DNA of 64,000 bases from UBA11865 sp963749825 (GTDB lineage: Bacteria > Chloroflexota > Anaerolineae > Promineifilales > Promineifilaceae). The stretch lies in assembly GCA_963749825.1 (NCBI GenBank), contig CAVVOI010000012.1, forward strand, positions 124,001 through 188,000, read 5' to 3'. The notes beneath the pieces are model-generated. The model ran no database searches. It was not told where the DNA came from and saw only the letters and a program-made list of their open reading frames with translations. A program made the translations under genes and the position numbers. Positions 26,951-35,128 of the stretch are shown one piece after another (positions within the stretch are counted from its first letter, which is position 1; every line of letters begins with the position of its first letter).

Positions 26951-28030
26951 ATGATCCAGTATACGGTTCGACGTGTCCTTTATTCCATCCCGGTCGTTTT
27001 TGGCGTGTTGCTGGTCACTTTTTTTCTGGTGCGGGCAATTCCAGGCGATCCTTGTACCGCGATCCTGGGCGAGAAAGCAACGCCCGAGATTTGCGAGCGT
27101 TTCTTAAGAGAAAAGGGGCTCGACAAGCCTATTCCCGTCCAATTTGGCATATACCTGAAAGATGTCGCCCAGGGTAACTTCGGCGAGTCCATCCGCTTCA
27201 AACGGCCGATCACGGTGATGCTTCTGGAACGACTGCCCGTTACCCTGGAATTGGGCTTGATGGCTGTCACCTTTTCTGTCCTTATCGGTGTACCACTGGG
27301 CATTATCTCCGCACTCAAGCGCAATTCTGCTTTGGACGTCGGCACGATGCTTGGAGCCAATATTGGCGTCTCCATGCCTGTCTTCTGGCTTGGTTTGATG
27401 CTTGCCTATATATTCGCTTTGCTCCTGAAAGATACGCCTTTCGCCCTGCCGCCAACCGGTAGACTTTCCGCAGGTATGGTACCCATTCCGTTTTACGAGA
27501 TTTATGGTTTGGAAGTAGCTGATGGCGATACTGCCCCCACAATCTTGACCTTTATTTCCAATATGTATATTGTGAATGCTCTCTTAGGTTTACAGTGGGA
27601 AGCTTTTTGGGATACCTTTAAACATCTGATTTTGCCCGCAATTGCCTTGGGCACGATTCCGTTAGCCATTATTGCTCGCATGAGTCGATCGAGTATGCTG
27701 GAAGTGCTTGGAGCGGATTATGTCCGTACAGCCAGGGCCAAGGGTCTCAAGTACAATAAAGTCGTCATGAAGCATGCCTGGCGAAACGCTTTGTTGCCTG
27801 TAGTGACTATCGTCGGTCTGCAACTTGGCCTGGTTCTCAGTGGCGCTGTATTGACCGAAACGATTTTCGGTCTAGCAGGTGTCGGGCGAGCCATGTTTGA
27901 GGCTATCACGGCGCGGGATTTTCCGGTCATTCAGGGTTTTGTTGTAGTGATCGCTATTGGATTTGTCGCGCTCAATCTGATCGTCGATCTTTCTTACGGC
28001 TTTTTAGATCCGCGTATTCGAATCGACTAG
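26951..28030 (+). CDS. ABC transporter permease, DppB/OppB type
   Basis: 359 residues. Helix 1 is at 9-30, inside the DppB N-terminal signature (YTVRRVLYSIPVVFGVLLVTF). A long periplasmic loop with FGESIRF leads to the five-helix BPD_transp_1 core (from about 95). The cytoplasmic EAA loop that docks the ATPase reads VLGADYVRTARAKGL, with the trailing HAWRNALLPVVT. The protein should form the inner-membrane channel with the DppC-like protein encoded next. The start is supported by the match to the family N-terminus and by the adjacent TATAAT. Substrate class is oligopeptide or similar. No ATP-binding gene follows, so ATPases must be supplied from elsewhere. Confidence 0.92.
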   Translation: MIQYTVRRVLYSIPVVFGVLLVTFFLVRAIPGDPCTAILGEKATPEICERFLREKGLDKPIPVQFGIYLKDVAQGNFGESIRFKRPITVMLLERLPVTLELGLMAVTFSVLIGVPLGIISALKRNSALDVGTMLGANIGVSMPVFWLGLMLAYIFALLLKDTPFALPPTGRLSAGMVPIPFYEIYGLEVADGDTAPTILTFISNMYIVNALLGLQWEAFWDTFKHLILPAIALGTIPLAIIARMSRSSMLEVLGADYVRTARAKGLKYNKVVMKHAWRNALLPVVTIVGLQLGLVLSGAVLTETIFGLAGVGRAMFEAITARDFPVIQGFVVVIAIGFVALNLIVDLSYGFLDPRIRID

Positions 28031-28043
28031 CAGCTATTAACTG

Positions 28044-29019
28044 ATGTCCTCTGTATCAGAACTCCCCATAGAAAAGCTGGACGAACCGGCTGCTGGAAGC
28101 CTTGGCGACTATCGCTCTAACAGCCTCTGGCGTCTGACGTTGCGCCGTCTATTCCGCCAACGATCCGCGGTCCTTGGTGGGATAATTTTGCTTATCTTGA
28201 TTTTCGCAGCCGTACTTCGCCGATGTGATCGCCCCATACGATCCTACAGAAGTACTGATCGGTAAGGAAGATGTTGGTAAACGAGAAAAGCCTTGTATCC
28301 ATTTGCTAGGGTGTCCGGAAGATCAGCCGCAACATATTATGGGCACTGACGGCAACGTTCGTGATGTTTTCAGCCGGGTAATACACGGAACACGAATCTC
28401 ACTCACGGTTGGTTTTGCTACTGTTCTATTCGCAATTATCGTGGGAACTACGCTTGGGGCATTGTCCGGCTACTTAGGGGGATGGTTTGGCAATGTCACC
28501 ATGCGAATTCTTGACGTTTTGTTGGCCTTTCCTTTTCTGATCCTGGCGATTGCTATTGTCAGCGTGCTTGGTCCTGGTCTGACCAATGCCATGCTGGCAA
28601 TTGCCATTGTCTCGATACCGGCATATGCGCGAGTCGTACGTTCTAGTGTGCTGTCAATACGCGAGCAATCATACATCGAAGCTTCACGTGCCTTGGGAGC
28701 GAGCAGCACGCAGATTCTTATAGGTCGAGTCTTGCCAAACGCCCTGCCCCCCCTGATTGTTATCGCCACTCTGGGGATTGCCACCGCCATCCTGGATACG
28801 GCAGCCCTATCCTTTATCGGTCTTGGCGCCCAACCGCCGCAACCAGAATGGGGCTCCATGTTGGCAGGTGAGAGAAACCAGGTCTTTAGCGCACCTCACC
28901 TGGTCTTCTTTCCTGGCTTAGCTATTATGTTTACAGTTCTGGCCTTTAACTTGCTGGGTGATGGCCTGCGCGACGCACTTGACCCAAGATTGGTCCACGC
29001 TGGCGTTAAGTCAGAGTAG
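28044..29019 (+). pseudogene. ABC transporter permease, DppC/OppC type, interrupted by a one-base frameshift
   Basis: Two overlapping frames together make one DppC-like permease of about 324 residues. The first (28044-28265) gives the cytoplasmic lead and helix 1 (RQRSAVLGGIILLILIFAAV) and then loses similarity. The second resumes as DVIAPYDPTEVLIG and continues through GTDGNVRDVFSRVIHGTR, the membrane core, and the EAA loop (SYIEASRALGAS). Dropping one T at 28216-28217 (CTTCGCC to CTCGCC) reads V-L-A-D-V-I-A-P and restores the family sequence exactly. Either the gene is freshly broken or the base is a sequence error. The rest is intact and well conserved, which favours error or a very recent mutation. 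Thirteen bases after the DppB-type gene. Confidence 0.88.
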
Positions 29020-29093
29020 CAGCGCCTCTCTCCTCCCATTTTCACCACAATTTGTTATCTCAGACGGCTAGAAACATCGGCTACCAGGAAGGT

Positions 29094-29621
29094 CTATCGG
29101 GCTTCAAGCGCCTTTCTTACAGCAGCCAGGGCAGCTTCATAATCCGGATGTTGGGCGATCTCAGGAACATACTCCACGTAAGTGATGACACCATCACGGC
29201 CGACGACGAAGATCGATCGTTGTTCCAAGCGCCACTCCTTGATATGTGTGCCGTAGGCATCGCCGAAATTCATATCTAGTGAATCGGACAAAACCTGGAT
29301 ACGATCAATTCCAGCCGCACCGCACCACTGGCGTTGGTTCTGAGGCGGTTCGCCGCTAATCGTCAAGATAACCACATCGTCGCCAAATTCGGCCGCTTCC
29401 TGATTAAATCTTCGGGTCTGGGCATCGCAAATACCGGTAGCAAGGTTTGGCACAACCGAAAATAAGCGAACCGTACCGGCAAATTCATCCGAACTAACCT
29501 TGCTCCAATCATTCGCCGTCAGCGTAAAATCAGGCGCTTTGTCGCCAACCTGGCGCACCTCACCCAATACCGTCAATGGTTTTCCTTTAGTCGTTACGGC
29601 TCCAAAGCGTTCTTCTAACAC
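29094..29621 (-). CDS. tpx: Thiol peroxidase, atypical 2-Cys peroxiredoxin
   Basis: 175 residues. This family reduces hydrogen and alkyl peroxides with electrons from thioredoxin. The Tpx-specific N-terminus is present (GAVTTKGKPLTVLG). The peroxidatic cysteine is C65 in PNLATGICDAQTRRF, with the conserved threonine at T62 and arginine at R70. The resolving cysteine is C100 in QRQWCGAAGI, at the spacing known for Tpx. The start is GTG at 29621, chosen because GGAGGT lies four bases before it and it places the family N-terminus correctly. Convergent with the permease gene on the other strand. No redox partner is adjacent. Confidence 0.93.
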   Translation of the reverse strand: MLEERFGAVTTKGKPLTVLGEVRQVGDKAPDFTLTANDWSKVSSDEFAGTVRLFSVVPNLATGICDAQTRRFNQEAAEFGDDVVILTISGEPPQNQRQWCGAAGIDRIQVLSDSLDMNFGDAYGTHIKEWRLEQRSIFVVGRDGVITYVEYVPEIAQHPDYEAALAAVRKALEAR

Positions 29622-29743
29622 ATCTACCTCCGTTCTGAGAGTTCGAAATGGATAGGCAAACCTAGCCCATCCTGGCGTGCCCCATCATTTTGAGCTAGAG
29701 ATTCTAGGGTTTAGACATCAATTCCGGTAATTCAGCGGAACAA

Positions 29744-30190
29744 TTACGGCAATTCGCCGGAGTATGGTTCTACCTCAGTCGCTTCTGGGCCCTTGTTTCG
29801 TTCTTCCACATCATAAAGAAGCCATTGTCCTTCTTCCAATTCTGTGGGATCCTGGATGCTACTCGTTTTGTGAAAGAAGATATCTTCACCCCCACCCCGG
29901 GAAATGAAGCCATAGCCACGAGTTGGGTTATACCACTTCAAAGTGCCAATGTATTTTCCAGTCTCTGGATCAATCTGGATGACCTCCGGTTCCGTTACCG
30001 TTGCTGTTGCCTCCCTAGTGACCTGCTCTTGCCTTGGTTGGGGTACACTAGGCGGCGGTTGATCCGTTATCCGGTCAAGTGATTCAACCTCGATTGGCAA
30101 ACCCGCCCTGGCCAATTTCCTCTTCATTTCTACCGTAAATACAAATCGATTGCCTTGTTCATCTTCAGCCCATGTGTCTTGAAAATTCAT
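29744..30190 (-). CDS. Cold-shock-domain protein with N-terminal extension
   Basis: 148 residues. The C-terminal about 65 residues are a cold-shock domain that binds single-stranded RNA or DNA: TLKWYNPTRGYGFISR carries RNP1-like aromatics (W, Y, F), and EDIFFHKTSSI carries the RNP2-like motif. The first 80 residues are not a known domain. They contain FVFTVEMKRKLARAGLP, probably helical, and a proline-rich linker. Such extended cold-shock proteins are common in Chloroflexota (established pattern, from memory). GGAG lies eight bases before the ATG, and the leader has a small hairpin (GCCCA/TGGGC at about 30211-30225) that could serve temperature control. The last inference is weak. Confidence 0.82.
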   Translation of the reverse strand: MNFQDTWAEDEQGNRFVFTVEMKRKLARAGLPIEVESLDRITDQPPPSVPQPRQEQVTREATATVTEPEVIQIDPETGKYIGTLKWYNPTRGYGFISRGGGEDIFFHKTSSIQDPTELEEGQWLLYDVEERNKGPEATEVEPYSGELP

Positions 30191-30319
30191 TCCGTCTGAT
30201 CTCCTAGCTAGAAGTTGCCCACATATTGGGCGTTAAGTGGCATAATTGCCGTAGCATAAAATGAAATAACAAAAATATCTTGATAATAAAATCTATTGTA
30301 GCAGATAGCGCTTAGCTAA

Positions 30320-32785
30320 TCACTCTTCCGAAGGCATCGTCGGTCTTGGCTGCAAACTTACGGCACCGGTAATCCGATTACGGTCACCTAAGCGTACAAT
30401 CGGTCTCGGCTTAATGGGCCGATTCCCAGTGACGGCCTTGCCCAGTTTCATGCTCCTGGCGGAGCCCCCGGCCGTCATCACGTAGATATCCTCTTTGGCA
30501 TCCCCAATTACGGTAGAGACAACTTCGTTGGCGCCCTTTGGCAACCGGACATTGATGACCCCTTGTCCGTACCGGCCTTGGATTGGGTAAGCGCTCGTCG
30601 GCGTGGTTTTGGCCAAACCATTGTCTGTCACGCTCCAAATGTAGCAATCTTCCCTGTACACGTCCATCGCGACCACGCCATCCATATCATTGGCTAACTT
30701 GATGCCCATAACGCCTCCGGCCGGTAAGCCCATGGGCCGGACCTCTTTCTCCTGGAAACGAATGACTTGTCCGGCAGCCGAGGATAAGACGATCTGGTTT
30801 TCGCCAGTGGTAAGCCTGGCCCATCCCAACGAATCATCTTCAGGCACATTTATCACAACAAAGGGATCGCCCGTTATACCTGGTAAGTCCTGTAATCGAA
30901 TTCGTTTTACTATTCCGCCCAAGGTGGCTAGGCATAAGAATCCCTGGAAATTGGCCGGGCGGACAATTGCGGCTGCTATATGTTGCCGGCGGGTAAAGCC
31001 GGTCAGTTCAGCCCAATGAGTGCCTTGGCCGAGCTCGCGCGATTGGGGCAGCTGGTAGACCGGTAAACTAACTACCTGGCCATCGGCGGCAAATAAATAC
31101 AATACGTCCTGGGTGTTCGCTTCGAGCAGAGCCAACGGCATTTCTGGAGGCTGAGCCGGAACGGAGATCGCACTCGCGCCGGGCGTTCGGGATAGAGTAC
31201 CTTTATCACCTAACATGACCCGAACGAGTTCATCAGGTAAAAGATCGCTGGCCGTTAATTCAGCCTGCTCGCTGCTCTCGTCCACGATCTGTGAACGGCG
31301 AATGTCACCATAAGTATCTTTTACTTTCAGCAACTCTTCTTTGACAGCCAGACGCAATAGCTCTGGCTTAGATAGTAGTCGTTCAAGATTCCTAATTAAT
31401 TGTTGTTTTTCCTTGTATTCATCCTGCAGTTTCCGCCTCTCCAGCCCGGTCAATCTCCGCAGTTGCATATCCAATATGGCCTGGGCCTGTAGTTGGGATA
31501 GCTTAAATTTTTTGCGTAGATTGTCCTTGGCCGTTTCTACATTCCGAGAACGACGTATGGTATCAATCACCTCATCCAGACTATCGAGAGCACGAAGCAG
31601 CCCTTCGATGATATGAGCTCTTTCCTTTGCCCGAACCAGTTCATATTCGCTTCTGCGGCGAATAACCTCCAACCGGTGATCGAGGTAAACTCGCAAAGCT
31701 TGTTTCAGGTTTAATACCCTGGGCTCACCATCGACCAAGGCCACCATGATAATGCTAAAGGTGGTCTGCATTGGGGTTAATCGAAACAGTTCGGCTAAAA
31801 CTTCCTCGGGCTCGACATTCCGAGTGGTTTCGATGATGATGCGCATGCCATTTCGGTCGGACTCGTCCCGCAGATCGGTCAAACCCTCCACCTTACCGTC
31901 ACGGTGCAAGTCGGCAATTCTGGACAATAAATTGGTCTTATTCGTCTGGTATGGCAGTTCAGAAATCACAATCCGTGACTTATTTCGCTCCATGTGTTCG
32001 ACATGTGCTTTTGCCCTGACGATCACCCGGCCGCGCCCGGTTGCATAGGCGTGGGCGAGAGCATCCATCTGGCCATCTTCGCCTTTGCCTTTGTAACGAA
32101 ACACCAAAGCGCCAGTTGGGAAATCCGGTCCGGTGATGAAATTCATAATATCTGCGACGGAGATGTCTTCTAGCCTATTCCAATGGTCCAGCATATAGGC
32201 AAGCCCGTCGACAACTTCGTTCAAATTATGAGGAGGTACGCTGGTGGACATGCCAACAGCGATGCCTGAAGATCCGTTGACCAATAAATTGGGAATGGCC
32301 GACGGTAGGATTGATGGCTCTTTTAAAGAATCATCAAAATTCTCTGTGAACTCGACCGTATTGAGTTCGATATCCTGGAGCATATCCCGACCCATGGGAG
32401 TCATCCTGGCCTCGGTATACCGCATCGCGGCGGCCGCGTCGCCATCAATCGAACCAAAGTTCCCCTGCCCATCAACCAACATATAGCGCATTGAAAAATC
32501 TTGGGCCATTCGTACCATGGCGTCGTAAACTGACTGATCGCCATGGGGATGGTACTTTCCCAGCACCTCGCCGACGACTCTAGCCGACTTTTTATGGGCG
32601 GAATCTGGATTCAATCGCATATCGTACATCGCGTACAGAATCCGTCTTTGAACCGGTTTTAGGCCATCGCAAGCATCTGGCAATGCCCTGGAAACGATAA
32701 CGCTCATAGCGTAACTCAAGTAAGAGTCACGCATTTCTGAATCAATGCTGACTTGTTTAACTAAACCAATTTCTCCAGCAGCCAT
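30320..32785 (-). CDS. gyrA: DNA gyrase subunit A
   Basis: 821 residues, the normal length for GyrA, which cuts and rejoins DNA with GyrB to introduce negative supercoils. The N-terminal winged-helix domain has GLKPVQRRILYAM and GKYHPHGD. The catalytic pair is R122-Y123 in MRYTEARMT. The quinolone-contact position, Ser83 in Escherichia coli, is Gln84 here (HGDQSVYD), while the acidic residue at position 87 is conserved as D88. The C-terminal beta-pinwheel has six blade-like repeats. The GyrA box is degenerate (QGRYGQG rather than QRRGGKG). ParC is an alternative name, but the box position and length favour GyrA. A strong promoter lies upstream. gyrB is not in the window. Confidence 0.92.
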   Translation of the reverse strand: MAAGEIGLVKQVSIDSEMRDSYLSYAMSVIVSRALPDACDGLKPVQRRILYAMYDMRLNPDSAHKKSARVVGEVLGKYHPHGDQSVYDAMVRMAQDFSMRYMLVDGQGNFGSIDGDAAAAMRYTEARMTPMGRDMLQDIELNTVEFTENFDDSLKEPSILPSAIPNLLVNGSSGIAVGMSTSVPPHNLNEVVDGLAYMLDHWNRLEDISVADIMNFITGPDFPTGALVFRYKGKGEDGQMDALAHAYATGRGRVIVRAKAHVEHMERNKSRIVISELPYQTNKTNLLSRIADLHRDGKVEGLTDLRDESDRNGMRIIIETTRNVEPEEVLAELFRLTPMQTTFSIIMVALVDGEPRVLNLKQALRVYLDHRLEVIRRRSEYELVRAKERAHIIEGLLRALDSLDEVIDTIRRSRNVETAKDNLRKKFKLSQLQAQAILDMQLRRLTGLERRKLQDEYKEKQQLIRNLERLLSKPELLRLAVKEELLKVKDTYGDIRRSQIVDESSEQAELTASDLLPDELVRVMLGDKGTLSRTPGASAISVPAQPPEMPLALLEANTQDVLYLFAADGQVVSLPVYQLPQSRELGQGTHWAELTGFTRRQHIAAAIVRPANFQGFLCLATLGGIVKRIRLQDLPGITGDPFVVINVPEDDSLGWARLTTGENQIVLSSAAGQVIRFQEKEVRPMGLPAGGVMGIKLANDMDGVVAMDVYREDCYIWSVTDNGLAKTTPTSAYPIQGRYGQGVINVRLPKGANEVVSTVIGDAKEDIYVMTAGGSARSMKLGKAVTGNRPIKPRPIVRLGDRNRITGAVSLQPRPTMPSEE

Positions 32786-32913
32786 TCACTCACCCAATTA
32801 ACTTATATCACACAGTCTATCCCATGAATTGTGGTGATAGGATATACAGAAGACGGCCGGCGCCATAGCGAACTCGGCCAATAATAGAACGGGTTTTCTA
32901 CTAAGCGCCGTCA

Positions 32914-32942
32914 AATATAGGCGATTTGGAGAGGGCTGTCAA
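32914..32942 (-). promoter_or_regulatory. Strong sigma-70 promoter for gyrA
   Basis: On the minus strand a perfect TTGACA (32942-32937) is followed after exactly 17 bases by TATATT (32919-32914). Matching is six of six and five of six. It would give a leader of about 120 bases before the gyrA ATG at 32785. Confidence 0.65.
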
Positions 32943-33004
32943 ACGATTAAACTCCCCTGGTCAGGTCCCATAAAGTAAAGCGAATGCCGGGAAGGCCAGA
33001 GCGT

Positions 33005-33325
33005 TTACCACTCGTCTGGTGACTCAACAAATATGTCGTCACCTTCGATTTTCACTTCGTAGGTAGGAACTGGAACAACAGCCGGCATCGACAAGACTTG
33101 ACCATCTCTCAAGTCGAACAAAGCACCGTGCCTTGGGCATGCTATCGTACAACCATCGATGTCACCTTCCGCCAAAGGGCCTCCGTCGTGGGTACATACG
33201 TCTTCAATACAATATACCTGACCATTCACATTGAATAAAGCTACGGTCACCTCATCAAAATCGACCGTCTTACGCGTGCCGGGCAGAAGTTCGCTTATCT
33301 TGGCAACCTTTACAAACTCGCTCAC
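33005..33325 (-). CDS. Rieske-type [2Fe-2S] ferredoxin in the suf operon
   Basis: 106 residues from the GTG at 33325. A longer frame starts at 33406, but the added residues read through the end of sufU in another frame and carry no domain. The cluster ligands are C44 and H46 (CTHDGG) and C63 and H66 (CPRHGA), the standard Rieske C-x-H and C-x2-H boxes. The short length fits the non-haem oxygenase ferredoxin subgroup. The GTG overlaps the sufU stop codon (GTGA), so translation is coupled. A Rieske protein within suf operons is known from other Gram-positive-type SUF loci, where it may supply electrons or receive the first cluster; its role is not established. Confidence 0.9.
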   Translation of the reverse strand: MSEFVKVAKISELLPGTRKTVDFDEVTVALFNVNGQVYCIEDVCTHDGGPLAEGDIDGCTIACPRHGALFDLRDGQVLSMPAVVPVPTYEVKIEGDDIFVESPDEW

Positions 33326-33726
33326 GGCCGGCCCTTCCGCAGCTCTTCCGGATCTGGCATGCCGTAGGCGCCGGCTTTTAATACCTTCAGGGATAAGAGG
33401 GCACATTTAACGCGGGTCATGCTTAACTGGATGCCTAGCAGTTCTAATAACTGCTCCTTGGAATAATCCTTCACTTCCTCAATCGTTTTACCCTTCATCT
33501 CGTCGGTCAATAAAGAAGCCGAGGCCTGGCTAATGGCACAACCCTGGCCCTGCCACTTAATGTCCACGACTCGTTGCTCCTCGTCTAATCGAACCGATAT
33601 TTCAATCACATCCCCACAAAGAGGGTTGTCTTCTTCATAGACAAAATCAGCCGGATCCACCCGGCCGAAATTGAGCGGATTTTCATACAGATCGATGATT
33701 TGCTCTCGATAAATGCTATCTTCCAT
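33322..33726 (-). CDS. sufU: SufU iron-sulfur assembly / sulfur-transfer protein
   Basis: 134 residues. SufU takes persulfide from SufS through a zinc site and passes it to the SufBCD scaffold in the cytoplasm. Ligand positions are C37 and D39 in NPLCGD, C63 in GQGCAIS, and C108 in RVKCALL. The insert between C63 and C108 (LTDEMKGKTIEEVKD), which separates SufU from IscU, is present. Length is slightly shorter than the usual about 145. It lies eight bases after sufS and overlaps the Rieske gene. The start ATG follows a weak TAGGAT box. Confidence 0.94.
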   Translation of the reverse strand: MEDSIYREQIIDLYENPLNFGRVDPADFVYEEDNPLCGDVIEISVRLDEEQRVVDIKWQGQGCAISQASASLLTDEMKGKTIEEVKDYSKEQLLELLGIQLSMTRVKCALLSLKVLKAGAYGMPDPEELRKGRP

Positions 33727-33734
33727 AAATTATC

Positions 33735-34961
33735 CTACAAACGGAAAACTTCGCGGACTCGATTTAAGCCCATAACCAATCTATCGACATCTTCAGGACT
33801 CGTATAAAGATAAAAACTAGCCCTGGCGCTGGCCGGAATACAAAGGCGCTGGTGCAATGGCATGGCACAATGATGCCCAGCCCGAATTGCTATGCCGTCC
33901 TGATCTAATAGTTGGGAGATATCATGCGGGTGAACCCCGTCTAATGTAAAGGCGACTACCCCTCCCCGTTGAGCGACCGGCGGGCCAATCATCTTCAATC
34001 CTTCGACTTCGCTTAATGCTTCCATCGCATAGCCGGTGATGAACTGCTCATGCGCATGAATCGCTTCCATACCAACCAAATTCAAGTAATCGACAGCGGC
34101 GCCCAAACCAATACCTTCGGCAATGCTTGGCGTGCCGGCCTCAAATTTCCAAGGCAATTCATTCCAGGTCGAACCGTCGATGGTGACTCGTCGGATCATG
34201 TCACCCCCACCAAGAAAAGGTGGCATCTCTTCAAGCAATGCCCGTCTGCCGTAAAGGACACCAATGCCTGTTGGTCCACACATCTTGTGGCCGGAAAAAG
34301 CCAAAAAGTCACAATCCAAATCTTGAACGTCAACGGGTAGATGAGGTACGCTTTGGGCCGCGTCTACTACGGAAATTGCCCCGACCGCGTGAGCAGCAGA
34401 AACTAACTCTTTCGTTGGATTAATGGTTCCAAAGACATTGGACATGGCCGAAAAAGCGACGATCTTGGTCCTTTCTGTCAGTAGATCTGACAGGTGGGTC
34501 AGATCCAGCAACCCATCATCATTGAATGGGATATAACGTATTTTCGCTTCGATATCTTCGGCCACAATTTGCCAGGGCACGATATTAGAGTGGTGTTCCA
34601 TCTCGGTGAGCAAAATCTCGTCGCCTGGTTCTAGATTTTTTCGCGCCCAGCTCCAGGCTACCAGGTTGAGTGCTTCGGTTGTATTGCGAACGAATATGAC
34701 GCTCGCGCTATCAGGGGCATTAATAAAACGCCCAATTCGCTCCCGAGCGCCTTCGTAGGCGGCCGTTGCCTCTTCACTCAGCCTGTGGATACCACGATGT
34801 ACGTTGGCATTATAGCCACGATAGTAGGCATTCATTGATTCAATAACAGCTTCAGGCTTCTGTGAAGTTGCTGCGTTATCAAGGTAAACAAGGGGAACCC
34901 CAGGATGGGCTTCTGCTTGCAGTATTGGAAATTCGGCCTGGATGGCTTTAACGTTTAACAT
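33735..34961 (-). CDS. sufS: Cysteine desulfurase SufS
   Basis: 408 residues, a group II PLP-dependent cysteine desulfurase. The protein releases sulfur from cysteine as an enzyme persulfide. Motifs: YLDNAATSQKP (26-36), the cofactor histidine in EMEHHSNIVPW, and the PLP lysine in AFSGHKMCGPTGIGVLYG. The catalytic cysteine is in the short loop IRAGHHCAMPLHQRL near the C-terminus, typical for SufS rather than IscS. Within the suf operon it follows sufD after a 167-base gap that holds a hairpin. That gap is longer than any other in the operon. Confidence 0.95.
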   Translation of the reverse strand: MLNVKAIQAEFPILQAEAHPGVPLVYLDNAATSQKPEAVIESMNAYYRGYNANVHRGIHRLSEEATAAYEGARERIGRFINAPDSASVIFVRNTTEALNLVAWSWARKNLEPGDEILLTEMEHHSNIVPWQIVAEDIEAKIRYIPFNDDGLLDLTHLSDLLTERTKIVAFSAMSNVFGTINPTKELVSAAHAVGAISVVDAAQSVPHLPVDVQDLDCDFLAFSGHKMCGPTGIGVLYGRRALLEEMPPFLGGGDMIRRVTIDGSTWNELPWKFEAGTPSIAEGIGLGAAVDYLNLVGMEAIHAHEQFITGYAMEALSEVEGLKMIGPPVAQRGGVVAFTLDGVHPHDISQLLDQDGIAIRAGHHCAMPLHQRLCIPASARASFYLYTSPEDVDRLVMGLNRVREVFRL

Positions 34962-35042
34962 AGTTCCCTGTTGTACCTCAATTTAACCCGAACTTGATTG
35001 TCGCGGCAAACATCTTCGTACCAATCCATACCCTGGAAACAG

Positions 35043-35064
35043 AAAAGGCACGGTGTACCGTGCC
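35043..35064 (-). terminator. Terminator-like hairpin inside the suf operon (between sufD and sufS)
   Basis: On the minus strand GGCACGGT-AC-ACCGTGCC (35064-35047) forms an eight-base stem with a two-base loop, followed by TTTTCTGTTT. The stem is strong and the tail only moderately T-rich. It may stop part of transcription after sufD or stabilise the sufCBD part of the message. A looser GC palindrome occurs near 35110-35123. Confidence 0.45.
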
Positions 35065-35128
35065 CCAACATGATCCAATCAAATCTACCTGAAATACCCG
35101 GTCAACTTATCACCCCGGGGGTGCCTAA

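Noticed and set aside
33326..33406. N-terminal extension of the Rieske ferredoxin
   Set aside because: The extra residues come from sufU read in another frame. The GTG overlapping the sufU stop is the better start.
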